In this document: positions 18,626-29,035 of the stretch, one piece after another
Layout: each line of letters opens with the position of its first letter
Position numbering within the stretch: the first letter of the stretch is position 1
Source of the DNA: Vanilla planifolia
Lineage: Eukaryota; Streptophyta; Magnoliopsida; Asparagales; Orchidaceae
Direction of reading: 5' to 3'
DNA: 64,000 nt
Assembly: GCA_023846275.1 (NCBI GenBank)
Contig: JAIUJO010000186.1
Location: 249,221 to 313,220, forward strand
Notes under the pieces: model-generated
The model's database searches: none
Seen by the model: only the letters and a program-made list of their open reading frames with translations
Told to the model about the DNA's origin: nothing
Program-made: the position numbers and the translations under genes

Positions 18626-18803
18626 ATACACATGCACTAGCACACACATAGGTGTATCCATGGACACACAAACACATGCAGACACACATGCATACACACA
18701 CATGCACCCACACACATACACACGCACATGCACATGTGCACTCTCACACTCACTTGCACAGGAACACACACACACATCCATGCATGCACAAAGACATGCA
18801 CAA

Positions 18804-20520
18804 TGAGGAGGCCAAAGAAGAATTACAAGAAAAATTTGAAACCCTTTACTATATTGGACCACCCATAGCATTTGTCAAATGATCTATAATTATAGTAAGA
18901 CAAATTGATGATTGGTGATAAATTATCATATTTGTACCTTTGTTAGAATTAAAGACCAATCCTATAAGATTGTTACAAATAGTGGTAGCTGTATCAATGT
19001 AATAACACATCATATTATCAAAAGGAAAAGTTTAATACTCACAATCCATACCCACCCATACACATAACTTTAATTGCAAGACTTTAATTTTCATATAAAA
19101 AAGGTCTTTTCTTCCTCCAAAGTTTGGTTAATATCTTGAGAAATTACGATGTGATGTAATCCCAATGAAGTATATAGCCTTTGCTTAAGAAAACCTTAGT
19201 CATATGGCCAAGATGACACCTTAAATAGAAGAGTCAATATGTGTGCCTTCATATACAAAAGAAAGAAGATCATGCTATGCCATCGACATCCCTCAAAAAC
19301 ATTTTTCACCCAAATACTCTAAAAACAAAAAATAAAGGAAAAGAAAAATTACTTAGTATCATTTCAATAGTTAAGATTGCAAGATATATAGCCGATGCGA
19401 CATTTAATTTATGACAGTTATGGAAGACTTATTAGTATTCCCACACCACCATCCATAGTCCAGCCTTTACTAAACAAATTTTTGAACATATTTCTTGATG
19501 ACTTACTAAGCAAAATCCTGTATTTGAGAGATGTTGAATATATTATACATCTAATTTTAAGAACCTCACCTCCACTTTTACAACATCACTAAATAAATTA
19601 GTTAGTTTAGGTAAAACTTAAATTTTAACCAATTTTTTATCCCAAATTTGATGAAGAAAAATTAGTCAAACAAACTCTAGGCCATCTTCTTCATAGCCTA
19701 ATAAAAGATTAAATTTCAACTTGGGATCGTTAATTGACACAAATTGAATTTAACAATCCAACAATGAATTTGAGACCTTAAGAAATTTTTTTTGAGAATC
19801 TTCTTTAGAATCCAATTGATTTCATTTCCTTGCCCTTATTATTTCTACAATATTTAGACTTTTCCTTATCATATGTCATTATTACATAAATATGTTGCTA
19901 AACAAATTTAATTTAACTAATCAGACAGATAAATGACTAGGATATGCACATAGATATCCTAGAGAATTTGTTGATGATGATTGTGTAATGATCGGTGTTT
20001 GGTCTGGGAGACACCTACAGAAAACCCTCAAGAAATTTCATGCGCAAGAATTGGACTAGTATAGCTTGTGATAAAACTAAGTGTCAATGCATCTATTTTT
20101 TTACTTAATTAAATTGTGGAATAAGTTTTACATTTAATTTTTAGGATCTTTTAATTTATAGGGAACTATGCTTAATTCCTAATAAGCCTTTTGAGCCCTC
20201 ACCATTGTTATCTAGTGAGCCTATCCCACTGCTACATTTAGCCCCTTCTATTAAGTTGAGAGATGAAGTAAAGCAAATTTTAGATTGCTAAATAGTTTTT
20301 ACATAGAATCAAGCACAATAAAGATATAAATTTTTTTTAAGACATTAGTGAATTAATCCCACCTTTGATGACACATGGATTATTGATGAGGAACTTTACT
20401 TCCTAAACCTAGACAAGTTTGAGTAATATCAAACATTTCACCATGGCTGCAATGAGTTGAGGTCATCCCCATTAGAAAAAGATGACACAATTGCATCTTA
20501 TACATTGGGTAAAGATTCCA
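18804..20520 (+). mobile_element. Ty3/gypsy chromovirus fossil, partial (pol pieces with chromodomain)
   Basis: This is a decayed Ty3/gypsy pol on the + strand, starting directly at the edge of the CA tract. In order: a protease-side segment near 18,978-19,070 with a SGSCINVI stretch typical of plant gypsy polyproteins; the segment leading into reverse transcriptase at 19,395-19,592, which includes the FLDDLLSK / LRDVEYIIHLI pattern; the integrase C-terminal GDYVMIRIRP-like segment near 19,960-20,045; and a chromodomain at 20,262-20,470 with a DDTWIIDEELY core. Such elements integrate through an integrase whose chromodomain targets chromatin. It is broken many times over, has no recognisable LTR in view, and its left part would lie at or beyond the CA tract. 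The same family appears complete in outline at 41,657-44,845. Family call is good; exact ends are approximate. Confidence 0.72.
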
Positions 20521-20879
20521 CTTAGAGCTTTACTATTCTTATTCTAACTTATAGCCTTACAAAGATTCATTATTCTATTTCACTTTTGTCTCTATTATTA
20601 TTGGTATTGTAGAGGTCAGATAAACCCTTATTTATTGCTTATTTTAGTAAACTTTTGAATAATTTGCTAAGTTGCTAGCATCTACACAATGGTTTAAGTA
20701 ATTTGAAGATCAATTAGTAGCTTTTTAGATTCTTTTTAACTTCAAATTAAGTGCAAAACATCTCTACAATAGTTTTGTAATTTTGTCGATGCAAAATGTT
20801 GTTACAAATGATTTCATAATGTTTAAAATAGAGCTTTGTACTATTGTTGCCATCATTTGTAGTTGTTTATCATCATTAT

Positions 20880-21240
20880 AATCATTGTTATCAAGCATTA
20901 CTACTGCTCATGTCAATATAAGCAGCCCACTCTACCTGTATTGACCCCTCAAACCCTTTGATCTACTCGATTGACACCAACCCATAAAACCATATCACCC
21001 CATCAACATGTGCAGACAAGTTCCACGAACAATCCTAAACAATCAATACACAGCAAGTCATCAAACTGTAATGATTCTATATCACGTGTCATGCACAAAT
21101 CTTGTAGCCCACTACCTCATCACTCAAAGCACCAATGCTTCAAATGCATAAGCTTGTTTGGGTCTGCCTATATCAATTAATTTTGTAGCTTTTCAAAGAA
21201 AGCTTTTTTGAAGAATTCAAACTATTTCTATTTTAATTTG
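20880..21240 (+). mobile_element. Ty3/gypsy gag-like fossil fragment with zinc-knuckle remnant
   Basis: A Ser/Thr/Gln/His-rich stretch is followed by a KHQCFKC sequence, then a spacing and downstream context (KKAFL) like the CCHC zinc knuckle of plant gypsy gag, which normally reads CFKCxGxGHxxxxC and then a basic tail. It follows the chromodomain remnant by about 0.4 kb on the same strand, which is out of order for a single element (gag precedes pol). It is therefore a separate copy or the product of rearrangement. Broken; the parent element is not delimited. Confidence 0.45.
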
Positions 21241-21930
21241 TGGCAACATTTCGAATTCTAAAAGGCCTTTTAAAATTATAAAATGTATCACTTAGTATTC
21301 CAAAATATCTTTTTATGTTCCAATGTTAACAAGTTACTATGTCTTTTAGGTATCTGTAAATATGGGTGATCACAATGTTGTACGTAAGATAATCATTGAA
21401 TGAAGCAATAAAGTATTATCACCGAACTTGTTTTATGTAGGCATGTTATGTATGAATACTCTAATAGTATGATTCCAAAGGTGCCATGGGAAGGTGAGTA
21501 AAAGGGTCAAATCATTATGGAAATTCTTAACAACTTTATTTTTTATTTTCAAGGAATTTACACATTACAGCCAACTTTCTCGTTTATGCATGTGACCATA
21601 TGATTTCATATTTGGCATTCTAAGATCTCAAATTGTATGTGTATCTTACCCCTTCACCAGCAGCATAAGTACTTTTCATGTGAGTTATTAAAACCACATT
21701 TCCATAAGGTCAAGATCCTTTCTATTAAAAATCAATGCATGCTCTTGATTTCTTAGAAACGTTCTTACTGACTTCCTATATGATTTTCAATTCTCAACAA
21801 AAGGCACAATGGGTAAGCTCTTGTATGGATACATTGCTGTTACATAAGCACATCTCATTTGTTAATAAGCTAAAATATATTTTAGTATATCAACCTACAT
21901 CAAACGTTTAGTATTATCATTCAAGCAATT
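21240..21930. other. AT-rich interval, nothing firmly recognised
   Basis: No convincing coding frame, RNA gene or terminal repeat is visible. By position it would hold the endonuclease domain of the LINE that follows, but I could not find its conserved motifs by eye. Confidence 0.4.
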
Positions 21931-24790
21931 AGGTTGACTTAATAGTAGAGAAAATAATTTCTAGTAAGCATTTGAGGATGAAAGGGTTGAACTAATTAAA
22001 CAAAATGACTAGCTCATAGAGTGACTTAGAAAGAAAGAGGTATTATAATGTTAGATAGCTAGAACTAGATGGCATAAAGAGGGTGGTAAGAATACTAAAT
22101 TCTTTCATTTTTTTGTTAGGGATAAAATGACTAAGCTTAACATTAGTGGTATTCAATATCCCAATCGAAAAATGTTAAATAGATGAGAAAAATATTAAGT
22201 GGTACTTGTGTAACAAATTTGGGCTTTGCATTATTCTGAAAAAGGTCACATTGGATGAGGAATTACTAAGCCACATACCTAAGTTATTCTCTTTAGAAGA
22301 CAACTTTCATCTTGCAAAAGACATCACTTTGGAGGTGATCAAAGAAGTGATATTTCAATTTCATAAAAATATTGAACTATCATATTGCTTTAATGGTCAT
22401 GTATGAAAAAAAAATACTAAAAAATACAGTTACAAAGGACTTCACAACTAGAAATTCAATTCTTAAGGGTGTTACAAGTGCCAACTTATGACTAATTCCT
22501 ACAATAGAGATACCTGGATCATTTAAAGACTTCAAGTTACTTTGTGTATGCAATTTTATTGTGAAAATTCTATGTAAATAACTATAATATAGGTTTCACA
22601 AAGTACTGCCAAGCACCATATCTCTTGAATAAGCAAGTTTTCTTAAAAGAATTGAAATTTTGGATAATATTTTTCTTGTCAAAGAATTTAATTGTTTCGT
22701 CAAAACGAAAGTTAAAGTTAGGAACTACATTCTCAAGCTAGTCATAAATTGTGCATATGATAGCTTGGAATGAGATTTTCTATATAAGATATTAGAAAAA
22801 TTCCATTTTCAACACAAATTATTGGGTTAATGTTGAGTAGCACAAGCAACTCATGGCTCTCCATCATGGTCAGTGGCAAGATTAATAGAGTTTTTTAGCC
22901 ATCAAAGAGGTTCAAGTAATTAAACCCTATCAATCATTTATTATTTAAGTTATCCATGAAATGTTTTGGCAAGGGACTAAAGAGTTTATTACAAATAAGA
23001 AAGAGTTGCATTATTTAATACCTTAAGGTTGCCCATTAACATCTTAGTTATGTGAATGGAATTACATGGTTTAGTAGAGGAGATATAAAATCAATGAGCT
23101 ATCTAAGAATGTTAGCTCTTTAATTAAATAAATGGAAGAGTAAACTGCACACTAGTAGAGCAATGAAAATAACATCAACAAGAAAGATAGGAAAGGTCAT
23201 GGTTTTTAAGCTTGAATCCCTTCCAATAACATATCAATGATATGTCATATTTACTAGAATAAAAAAAGAGGTGTATTATTAGAACTTCTAGATAAACAAA
23301 AAAAGAAGATGGTAGGCTAGAACCAAAGATTATTATCTATAGGTACTAGATTAAACTTTGAGGGGTGTATATTCAATTCTATTTCAATAATTCCATTAAT
23401 GATAATGCATCTACAAAAATAAATATAGTCATCATTAAAATAATTATGAATAGCTTTCTATGAGCAAAGTTGGTGATGTTAATAAGCATCACAAGGTCGC
23501 TAATGGACAAAGAGTTTGCTCTTATATATGAAAATGGTTTTGGACTAAAATAATGAAATGATATTATGATTGCCTTCCTTGTTAAACTAAGCTTGAAGTT
23601 ATTGACTAATTCATTGAATTGGGCCAAGTTCACAAAAGATAAATACATGATTGCTAATATATTAATCACCAAGTTGACAAATGGAAATGCATGGCTAAAG
23701 TAAAGGATATGTAGATTTAAGGTTCTCCACTTGGACCATTACTATAGAGGGGACTTTCAGCATACCACTTGCATGGAATGTCATCATAAAAAAGTTCTTC
23801 ATATTGTAGTTAAGAGAAACCATATAGAAATTCAATTGCCCCACCAAGACCTCTTTAACAATTTAAGGAATATGAAATAAGGTTAGCATTTCCTAGAAGA
23901 ATTACATAGACTCAATATTTAGTTGGCATCCACATATTCTTACAATACTAATAAGGAGCTTTTAGGTCATGCTTTTGTAATTTGTCATATGGCAAAAAGA
24001 GTATCGTCTTCCTTTGTCTTTGTCATTACATTAGAAATCTTTCAAGCAAAGTTACATAACATAATAAATATTTTAAACAGCTGGTGAAACAAAATCCTTG
24101 GGAGCTTAATAAGGTGTGATGTGACTCATCCCATTGCATTTTTAATATGCTAGATGTTTGGAATGCAAGGAATAGGAAAGTAGTCAGGAAACAAGTGAGT
24201 TAATGAAATAAACTATCAAAAAAGTTATTAACTACTACTACAACATATTAAAGTGTTTCTTTCTAATGTAGACCAAAGAAGTAGATACATGGCGGAGCTG
24301 GGTTGCGACCCCATCCACTTTTATGAAAATAAAGAGTGTAATGAATGATTTAAGTTACTGTAGTCTTTGACAGCAAAAATGGTGAAGCTCAATGTTAATG
24401 GAAGTTGCAAGGAGGAAATATCTATAACGAAAGGTAACAATTGAGATAATCAAGGTTATTTTACTATGACCTTATCTTTCTTATAGTCAAACCATGGCCA
24501 TTGAGGTAATAACGAAAACTATTATGAAATCATTAGAATGGTGCTTACAAAGAAAAAATAGTATAGTGGAGATTGAACTTGATTACAACATATTAATTAA
24601 CATAATCCAAATGAACATAAAATCACATTAAAAACTCATTTATAATATTAAACAAATTAAGTTGGAGTTTGTGAAAATATTAATAAAAGGGTTTTTTTAT
24701 TATAAGATGGGAAACGTAATATTAAGAAGATTATAAAAAATAATAAGGCAATTGAAGAATGACCAAACATAAGAAGCATATAGTGTTTCC
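21930..24790 (+). mobile_element. L1-type LINE, decayed (RT, 3' region and RNase H)
   Basis: This is a non-LTR retrotransposon ORF2 remnant. The endonuclease-RT linker, 22,066-22,140, reads RWHKEGGKNTKFFHFF, as in plant L1 (xKWxKEGDxNTKFFH). The N-terminal RT block is an open 66-codon stretch at 22,206-22,406 (EDNFHLAKDITLEVIKEVIF). The fingers/palm block at 22,495-22,560 reads IPTIEIPGSFKDFKLLCVCN, matching the LIPKxxxPxxFxDFRPISLCN motif. Next come SLE-ASFL-like and YDSLEWDFL-like remnants (22,600-22,800) and a WNARNRK segment near 24,160. An RNase H domain ends it (24,376-24,620). Stops and frame changes occur throughout, so it is inactive. A canonical FADD catalytic box was not found intact. 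The 5' end and poly(A) tail are not clear. Confidence 0.8.
24376..24620 (+). pseudogene. RNase H domain of the L1 LINE
   Basis: The frame at 24,376 reads KMVKLNVNGSCKE, matching the KLNxDGSxKGN start of plant LINE RNase H. The first catalytic Asp position holds Asn. From 24,488 a frame reads QTMAIEVITKTIMKSLEWCL and continues to an IVEIELDYNILINII stretch. The Glu of the second helix (AIEV) and the Asp of the next strand (ELDYN) sit where the second and third catalytic acids belong. RNase H would remove the RNA template during reverse transcription. Plant L1 clades with an RNase H acquired downstream of RT are described in the literature; this is an old inactive copy. Confidence 0.72.
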
Positions 24791-25500
24791 CTTCAATGCA
24801 TGTCCCTTATAAATATTGAAAAAGCACACCTACCTTGTTTTAGTTAATCGTACAAAGTATAACATCTATTTGCTCTAGGGTAAGAGTGATGAGAAACTTA
24901 ACTTCTAAGACATTGATGTCATCATGAACTCAGTGAGCAAAATGAATTATTACATTATGCTGATATTTCATTTCCGTGTTTCTCATTTTGGATTGGTTAT
25001 CAAATTTCATAGATAACAATGAAGATCATTTTTTAAAAAAGGATTCATGCATGTTACTATTCACAAAACCTACTTTTCAAAATTTGTTGAGTACTACTTC
25101 TATCCCATATGAAGCGAGGTTCGAATTATTAAGATTTTATTATCTCCACATTTGTGTGCATGGCCCAATCAAACAACTCAACACATATGTTCTCATATAA
25201 GAAGTAGAATAATGGACTACATAATATTGGAATGTTCATTGACCATTTTAGGTTCATTACCTTAGGGAACAATTCATGAGGTTAGGTACTCTGACATGGT
25301 CAATTATAGTTTTGCTCTAGTATGATGTGGAGATGATTTTGTTTACTTTTTTAGATAACATTATTGGATGAAATGCTAACTTATTGCAATGAGAAAATAC
25401 ATCAACTTAAAACAGATTTGAAGTGATAATTATGTTATTTTGAGCATGCTTTAACTCATTAAACTAATATAATCAATAAGAACACATGCGTGATCCACCA
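24790..25500. other. AT-rich interval, nothing firmly recognised
   Basis: A 74-codon open frame at 24,976-25,200 (+) has no family signature that I recognise and is probably chance. The right part may already belong to the LTR that follows, whose left edge is blurred: similarity to 40.1-40.2 kb can be followed back to about 25,530. Confidence 0.4.
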
Positions 25501-28500
25501 TCCACAACAACATTGAAGAAAATAATGTAGAATAAAGATTTTTTTTCTAAAGTAGTTTTTCAATGTCTAAGAAACTTTTTTCTCTAAAATGTGTTAGACA
25601 CATAAGTTGGTGTTAGCTTTTTCTTCTTGAAAATATTAATATATATTTTGTCTTTCAAAAAGAACAATTATACTAATAGTTTGGTGTATAGTGCTCCACC
25701 GTCAATCTAGTGCTCTCGCTAAACAAAGAGGGTGAGAGCAACGTCTGGAACTCCTATCACATTATTTTATGTGGCATCAACATGATAAGGTTCATCGCGT
25801 GGGCTAATGTGGCAATGTTCTTAGAGTTCTGAATAACCATGTGTACTCTAAACCATATATCATGGCACATCATCTATTACCTATAGAACTAAATATTCCA
25901 ATATTCCTTTTTGACTTTAAACATAAAAATGTCACTTAACCATTGTTATGACTTTCACCACATGATGTAGCACTCCTCTTATAGCGAACACCAATTATTT
26001 GACATGGATACTTCCATATAGAGAGAGTAGAAATTTCTAACCAACCTATCCGATATATGAGAGTTCATAATCTATGCTCCACTGAATGCATTCAATCAAT
26101 GACTCATACAACATAATATAATTCTTGAGCCTAACATAAAGTAAGGATTACCTTGCATATGTTTATGTAATGTCTTAGCTATAATGTTTTCTTAACCTTA
26201 TGTTACAAATATTATGTAACGTTATTTATGCTTATCTAAGAAACTTTGGTCTCATTGAACACTGACCAAGGAATAACAATAAATCCTTAACAATATTTAT
26301 TAATGAAAGACTATCCATAACCCTAGTGCTCATAGCCACAACCAAGTTCACTTTGCTAGCAATCTATGATGCTACCAAAAATAACCTTCTTTTAAGATCA
26401 AAACTCAAGCCCTTTCATGCTTTTTGTCTAGAAACTGAGTGTCATTTTCTCTTTATCACACATCTGGGATTACTTAAGGGCTTACACCCATGGCTCAAAT
26501 AATTTAATGAAGCCATGTTTTGAGCTTCCCAAGACTATTTGATGCAAAGAGATGCTTGGCACATAAGAATTTCTTAGGTATAGCTCAGTTTATAAATTCA
26601 ATTCTAAAGTTCATGGGCTACGATAAGATTCAATTTGCACAAACAATAAATTTACCAATTTTCTAAGAAGGATTTATAATCATAAGCATATGTTTCAAAC
26701 CTAATTTGGGACATTACACAATATATATTGATTAGTATTTAGAAACTCATCATCTAAACATAGTATTCAATTTCCATGTAATATGAAGCCTTAGCCTTAA
26801 TAACTTAGCAAATGAACCTATGTGCTTGGAAGTAAGTTTTTGCTTAGCATCATGCCTTCAATAAAAACAATAATTATCTACATTCTTTAATATTTTTAGT
26901 TAATGCTTTCCACAACATATTTTCATAAAGAATGTTGCATTAAATTTCATATGATTTGATCTTAAGGTATGATGCATTTTCTTTTTCCCATCAAATATGC
27001 ATGTTCAAAATTTAACATAATGTTCTACCATGCATGTTTAAAGAAGCATGTTAACAAAACTCACACTAGAGTTATCATGCAGCAAATAATGACATAAGAA
27101 CCCTAAAGATATTAACTTTATAATTCTTTCCATTATAAAACAATAACAGTATTCCTCAACTAAGGAGTAATGCTAATCAAGAATCAATTCTTTCATATCT
27201 AGAATATTACATAGTAATTTTTTATGCTTAACCAAACACATTTTACATGAATAGTCATGAAATAATTAAGGCATCCCATTAAAAAATTCTTTTAAATACA
27301 ATTTAAAATATCCATGTCTTAGTTAATTGAGAAATTAATAATAACGAATTACATCTTGAGCTAAAATTTTTAATTTGCACATGTTAATAAAAAATCTTTA
27401 TTTTAAACATGTAATAATGTTATTCCATCTTGATTCTTAACTAACACTATATTGAAGAATATTTGTGGTAGTAACAATATTCAATGATTTTATTAATAAA
27501 AGTGTGTCAAATTCAAGCTCATAAAAAATTCTCCAAGTCATAGGTGAGAAAGAGATCACAACTTAACAAGCTTATATTTACAATTCATAGCACAAATCTC
27601 ACAATTAAAAGAACCTAATGGATAGTTCATGTGCATAGTAAAACCACATGTTGAAAAATATTAATTAATCAATAAAACATGCTAATTAAAAAAGTATATC
27701 ATTCAACATGGCTCTATTTATTTCCTTAATACCTTATCACAATCATGACCACAACTATCCATATGAAACATTATTAAAACAACTAGTTTACTTGAAAACT
27801 ATTAAGATTTATATGAAAAGACTTGAGCATTATCCTAGCTTGTGAAACATGTGCAGGACTTCTCCAAGGGTATACTTTTCCACCTTTAAATTCTTAAACA
27901 TAATTCTTGCTCTTGTTGCATATAAGTTGTTCTTCTTCTACCTGTTAACTTCTTACGATTAGCCTTCTTACATGTTTTGATGACTTGGTTTTCCTAAAAT
28001 CTAACCAACATACGTCTTACTACTTAACCAGGGTAGGCTAAGCATCCATTAGTGAAGGAATTTACTAAACAAACTAACCAAGGCTTTCTAGGCTAATTAA
28101 TTAAAGAAACTTATGAATGATTATTCATAAGCCCTTAATCCCTCTTAATATGATCCATGAATGGGAATAATTGATGCTAATAGTACAATCAAAATCACTT
28201 AGTCATAATGCAACAAAAATTATGAAAGTCATTTCCATTCTTTATATTTAGTTCATCATAACTATAATGGCTTGGAACTAAGGAAATTAATTATATAAAC
28301 AAGTTTATTCAATGTCTTTGTATTGTAGTGGTATTGTACCTATATCATATCATACATTTATCAAAATCTTATTTTATTGACAAATATTACCCCTTATCAT
28401 AATTGTGTGATCTAGTATTCGTAGAAGTTTTATAGTTGAAGTACATATAAATTTCTTATATTATATGAAACAATTCTCAAAAGTAATTACATTAAAATAA

Positions 28501-29035
28501 TATTTCAAAGGATATTGTACAATCTTCAACTCACCAAACACATAAATCTTTGGACTTCAAATGTTTTTCTTTTAAAATTATCATACTTGTATGATCCATT
28601 ATTTTGTTCCTATATTATCATAGTGTTACCTTGACCAGCCTCTAGTTTTCACATTAATGCACTTTTGTGACAATGTGATATGCTAGGTTATGATCAAAAG
28701 TTAGATCTTACCATAGGATGTGCTATAGTTGTATTGCATGATACTAACTTTCAAAATTAGAAGGTGAAGCACCAAACATTAACGCTCATGACATGATCAT
28801 ACTATACAAAACTATGTTGTACTTATACGAAATAAAATATTCTCTACACTTGCATCCCAATTGGATTTTCTATCTAATTGTAGTGTATGATTAGCAAGAA
28901 AATGTATTATGCCACTATATGTTTCTCATCCAAGCCATAGATAATAACAACTTAATTACTCAAAATTTAAGCATTGTTCATCAACAATATGATTAAAAAA
29001 TAACATATATGTGTTAGCCAAAAGGTAATGTAATA
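25500..29035 (-). mobile_element. 3' LTR of the long-LTR Ty3/gypsy fossil
   Basis: It directly follows the pol remnant at 29.04-31.65 kb on the - strand, where the 3' LTR should be. It aligns by eye with separate blocks far to the right, in the same order and strand: 25,685-26,170 with 40,212-40,720; 27,600-28,210 with 51,720-52,264; 28,250-29,020 with 53,295-54,140. Example pair: GGCTTTCTAGGCTAATTAAT near 28,070 and GGGTTTCTAAGCTAATTAAT near 52,140. The LTR is therefore about 3.5 kb. Divergence is roughly 30 percent in the best blocks, so the element is very old. Left boundary uncertain. Confidence 0.68.

Larger units (their letters stand above)
1..18803. repeat. Giant degenerate CA/ATGC simple-sequence tract (about 18.8 kb, open at left)
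   Basis: From the first base to about 18,803 the + strand is built from short words such as ACAC, ACAT, ATGC, CATGCA and ATAC, with no non-repeat interval longer than a few tens of bases. A and C dominate; G occurs mostly inside TG or TGC. Most of the tract keeps a purine-pyrimidine alternation, and many departures are C-to-A replacements that do not shift the dinucleotide phase, as expected of a (CA)n array that diversified by substitution and slippage. CATGCA is extremely frequent: I counted 15 in the first 485 bases. The right edge is abrupt and lies against a retrotransposon fragment. Long frames are open on both strands, but they encode only His/Thr/Met/Ala (+) or Cys/Val/Met (-) runs. 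The nature of the tract is clear; how it arose is inference. Confidence 0.97.

Noticed and set aside
1-18803. CRISPR-like or classical satellite array
   Set aside because: No constant repeat unit and no repeat/spacer alternation of fixed length. Words are variable and slippage-like.
1-18803. Telomeric or subtelomeric repeat
   Set aside because: No TTTAGGG, TTAGGG or related array is visible; the tract is CA/ATGC-based.
77-18806. Dozens of open frames of 60-230 codons on both strands of the CA tract, including a 228-codon Cys-rich one at 7,135-7,821 (-)
   Set aside because: They encode only the codons forced by CA/TG/ATGC words (His-Thr on one strand, Cys-Val-Met on the other), overlap in several frames, and have no domain or start/stop logic. 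Low stop density comes from composition.
24976-25200. 74-codon open frame as a small gene
   Set aside because: No family signature, AT-rich composition like the surroundings, and a length expected by chance.
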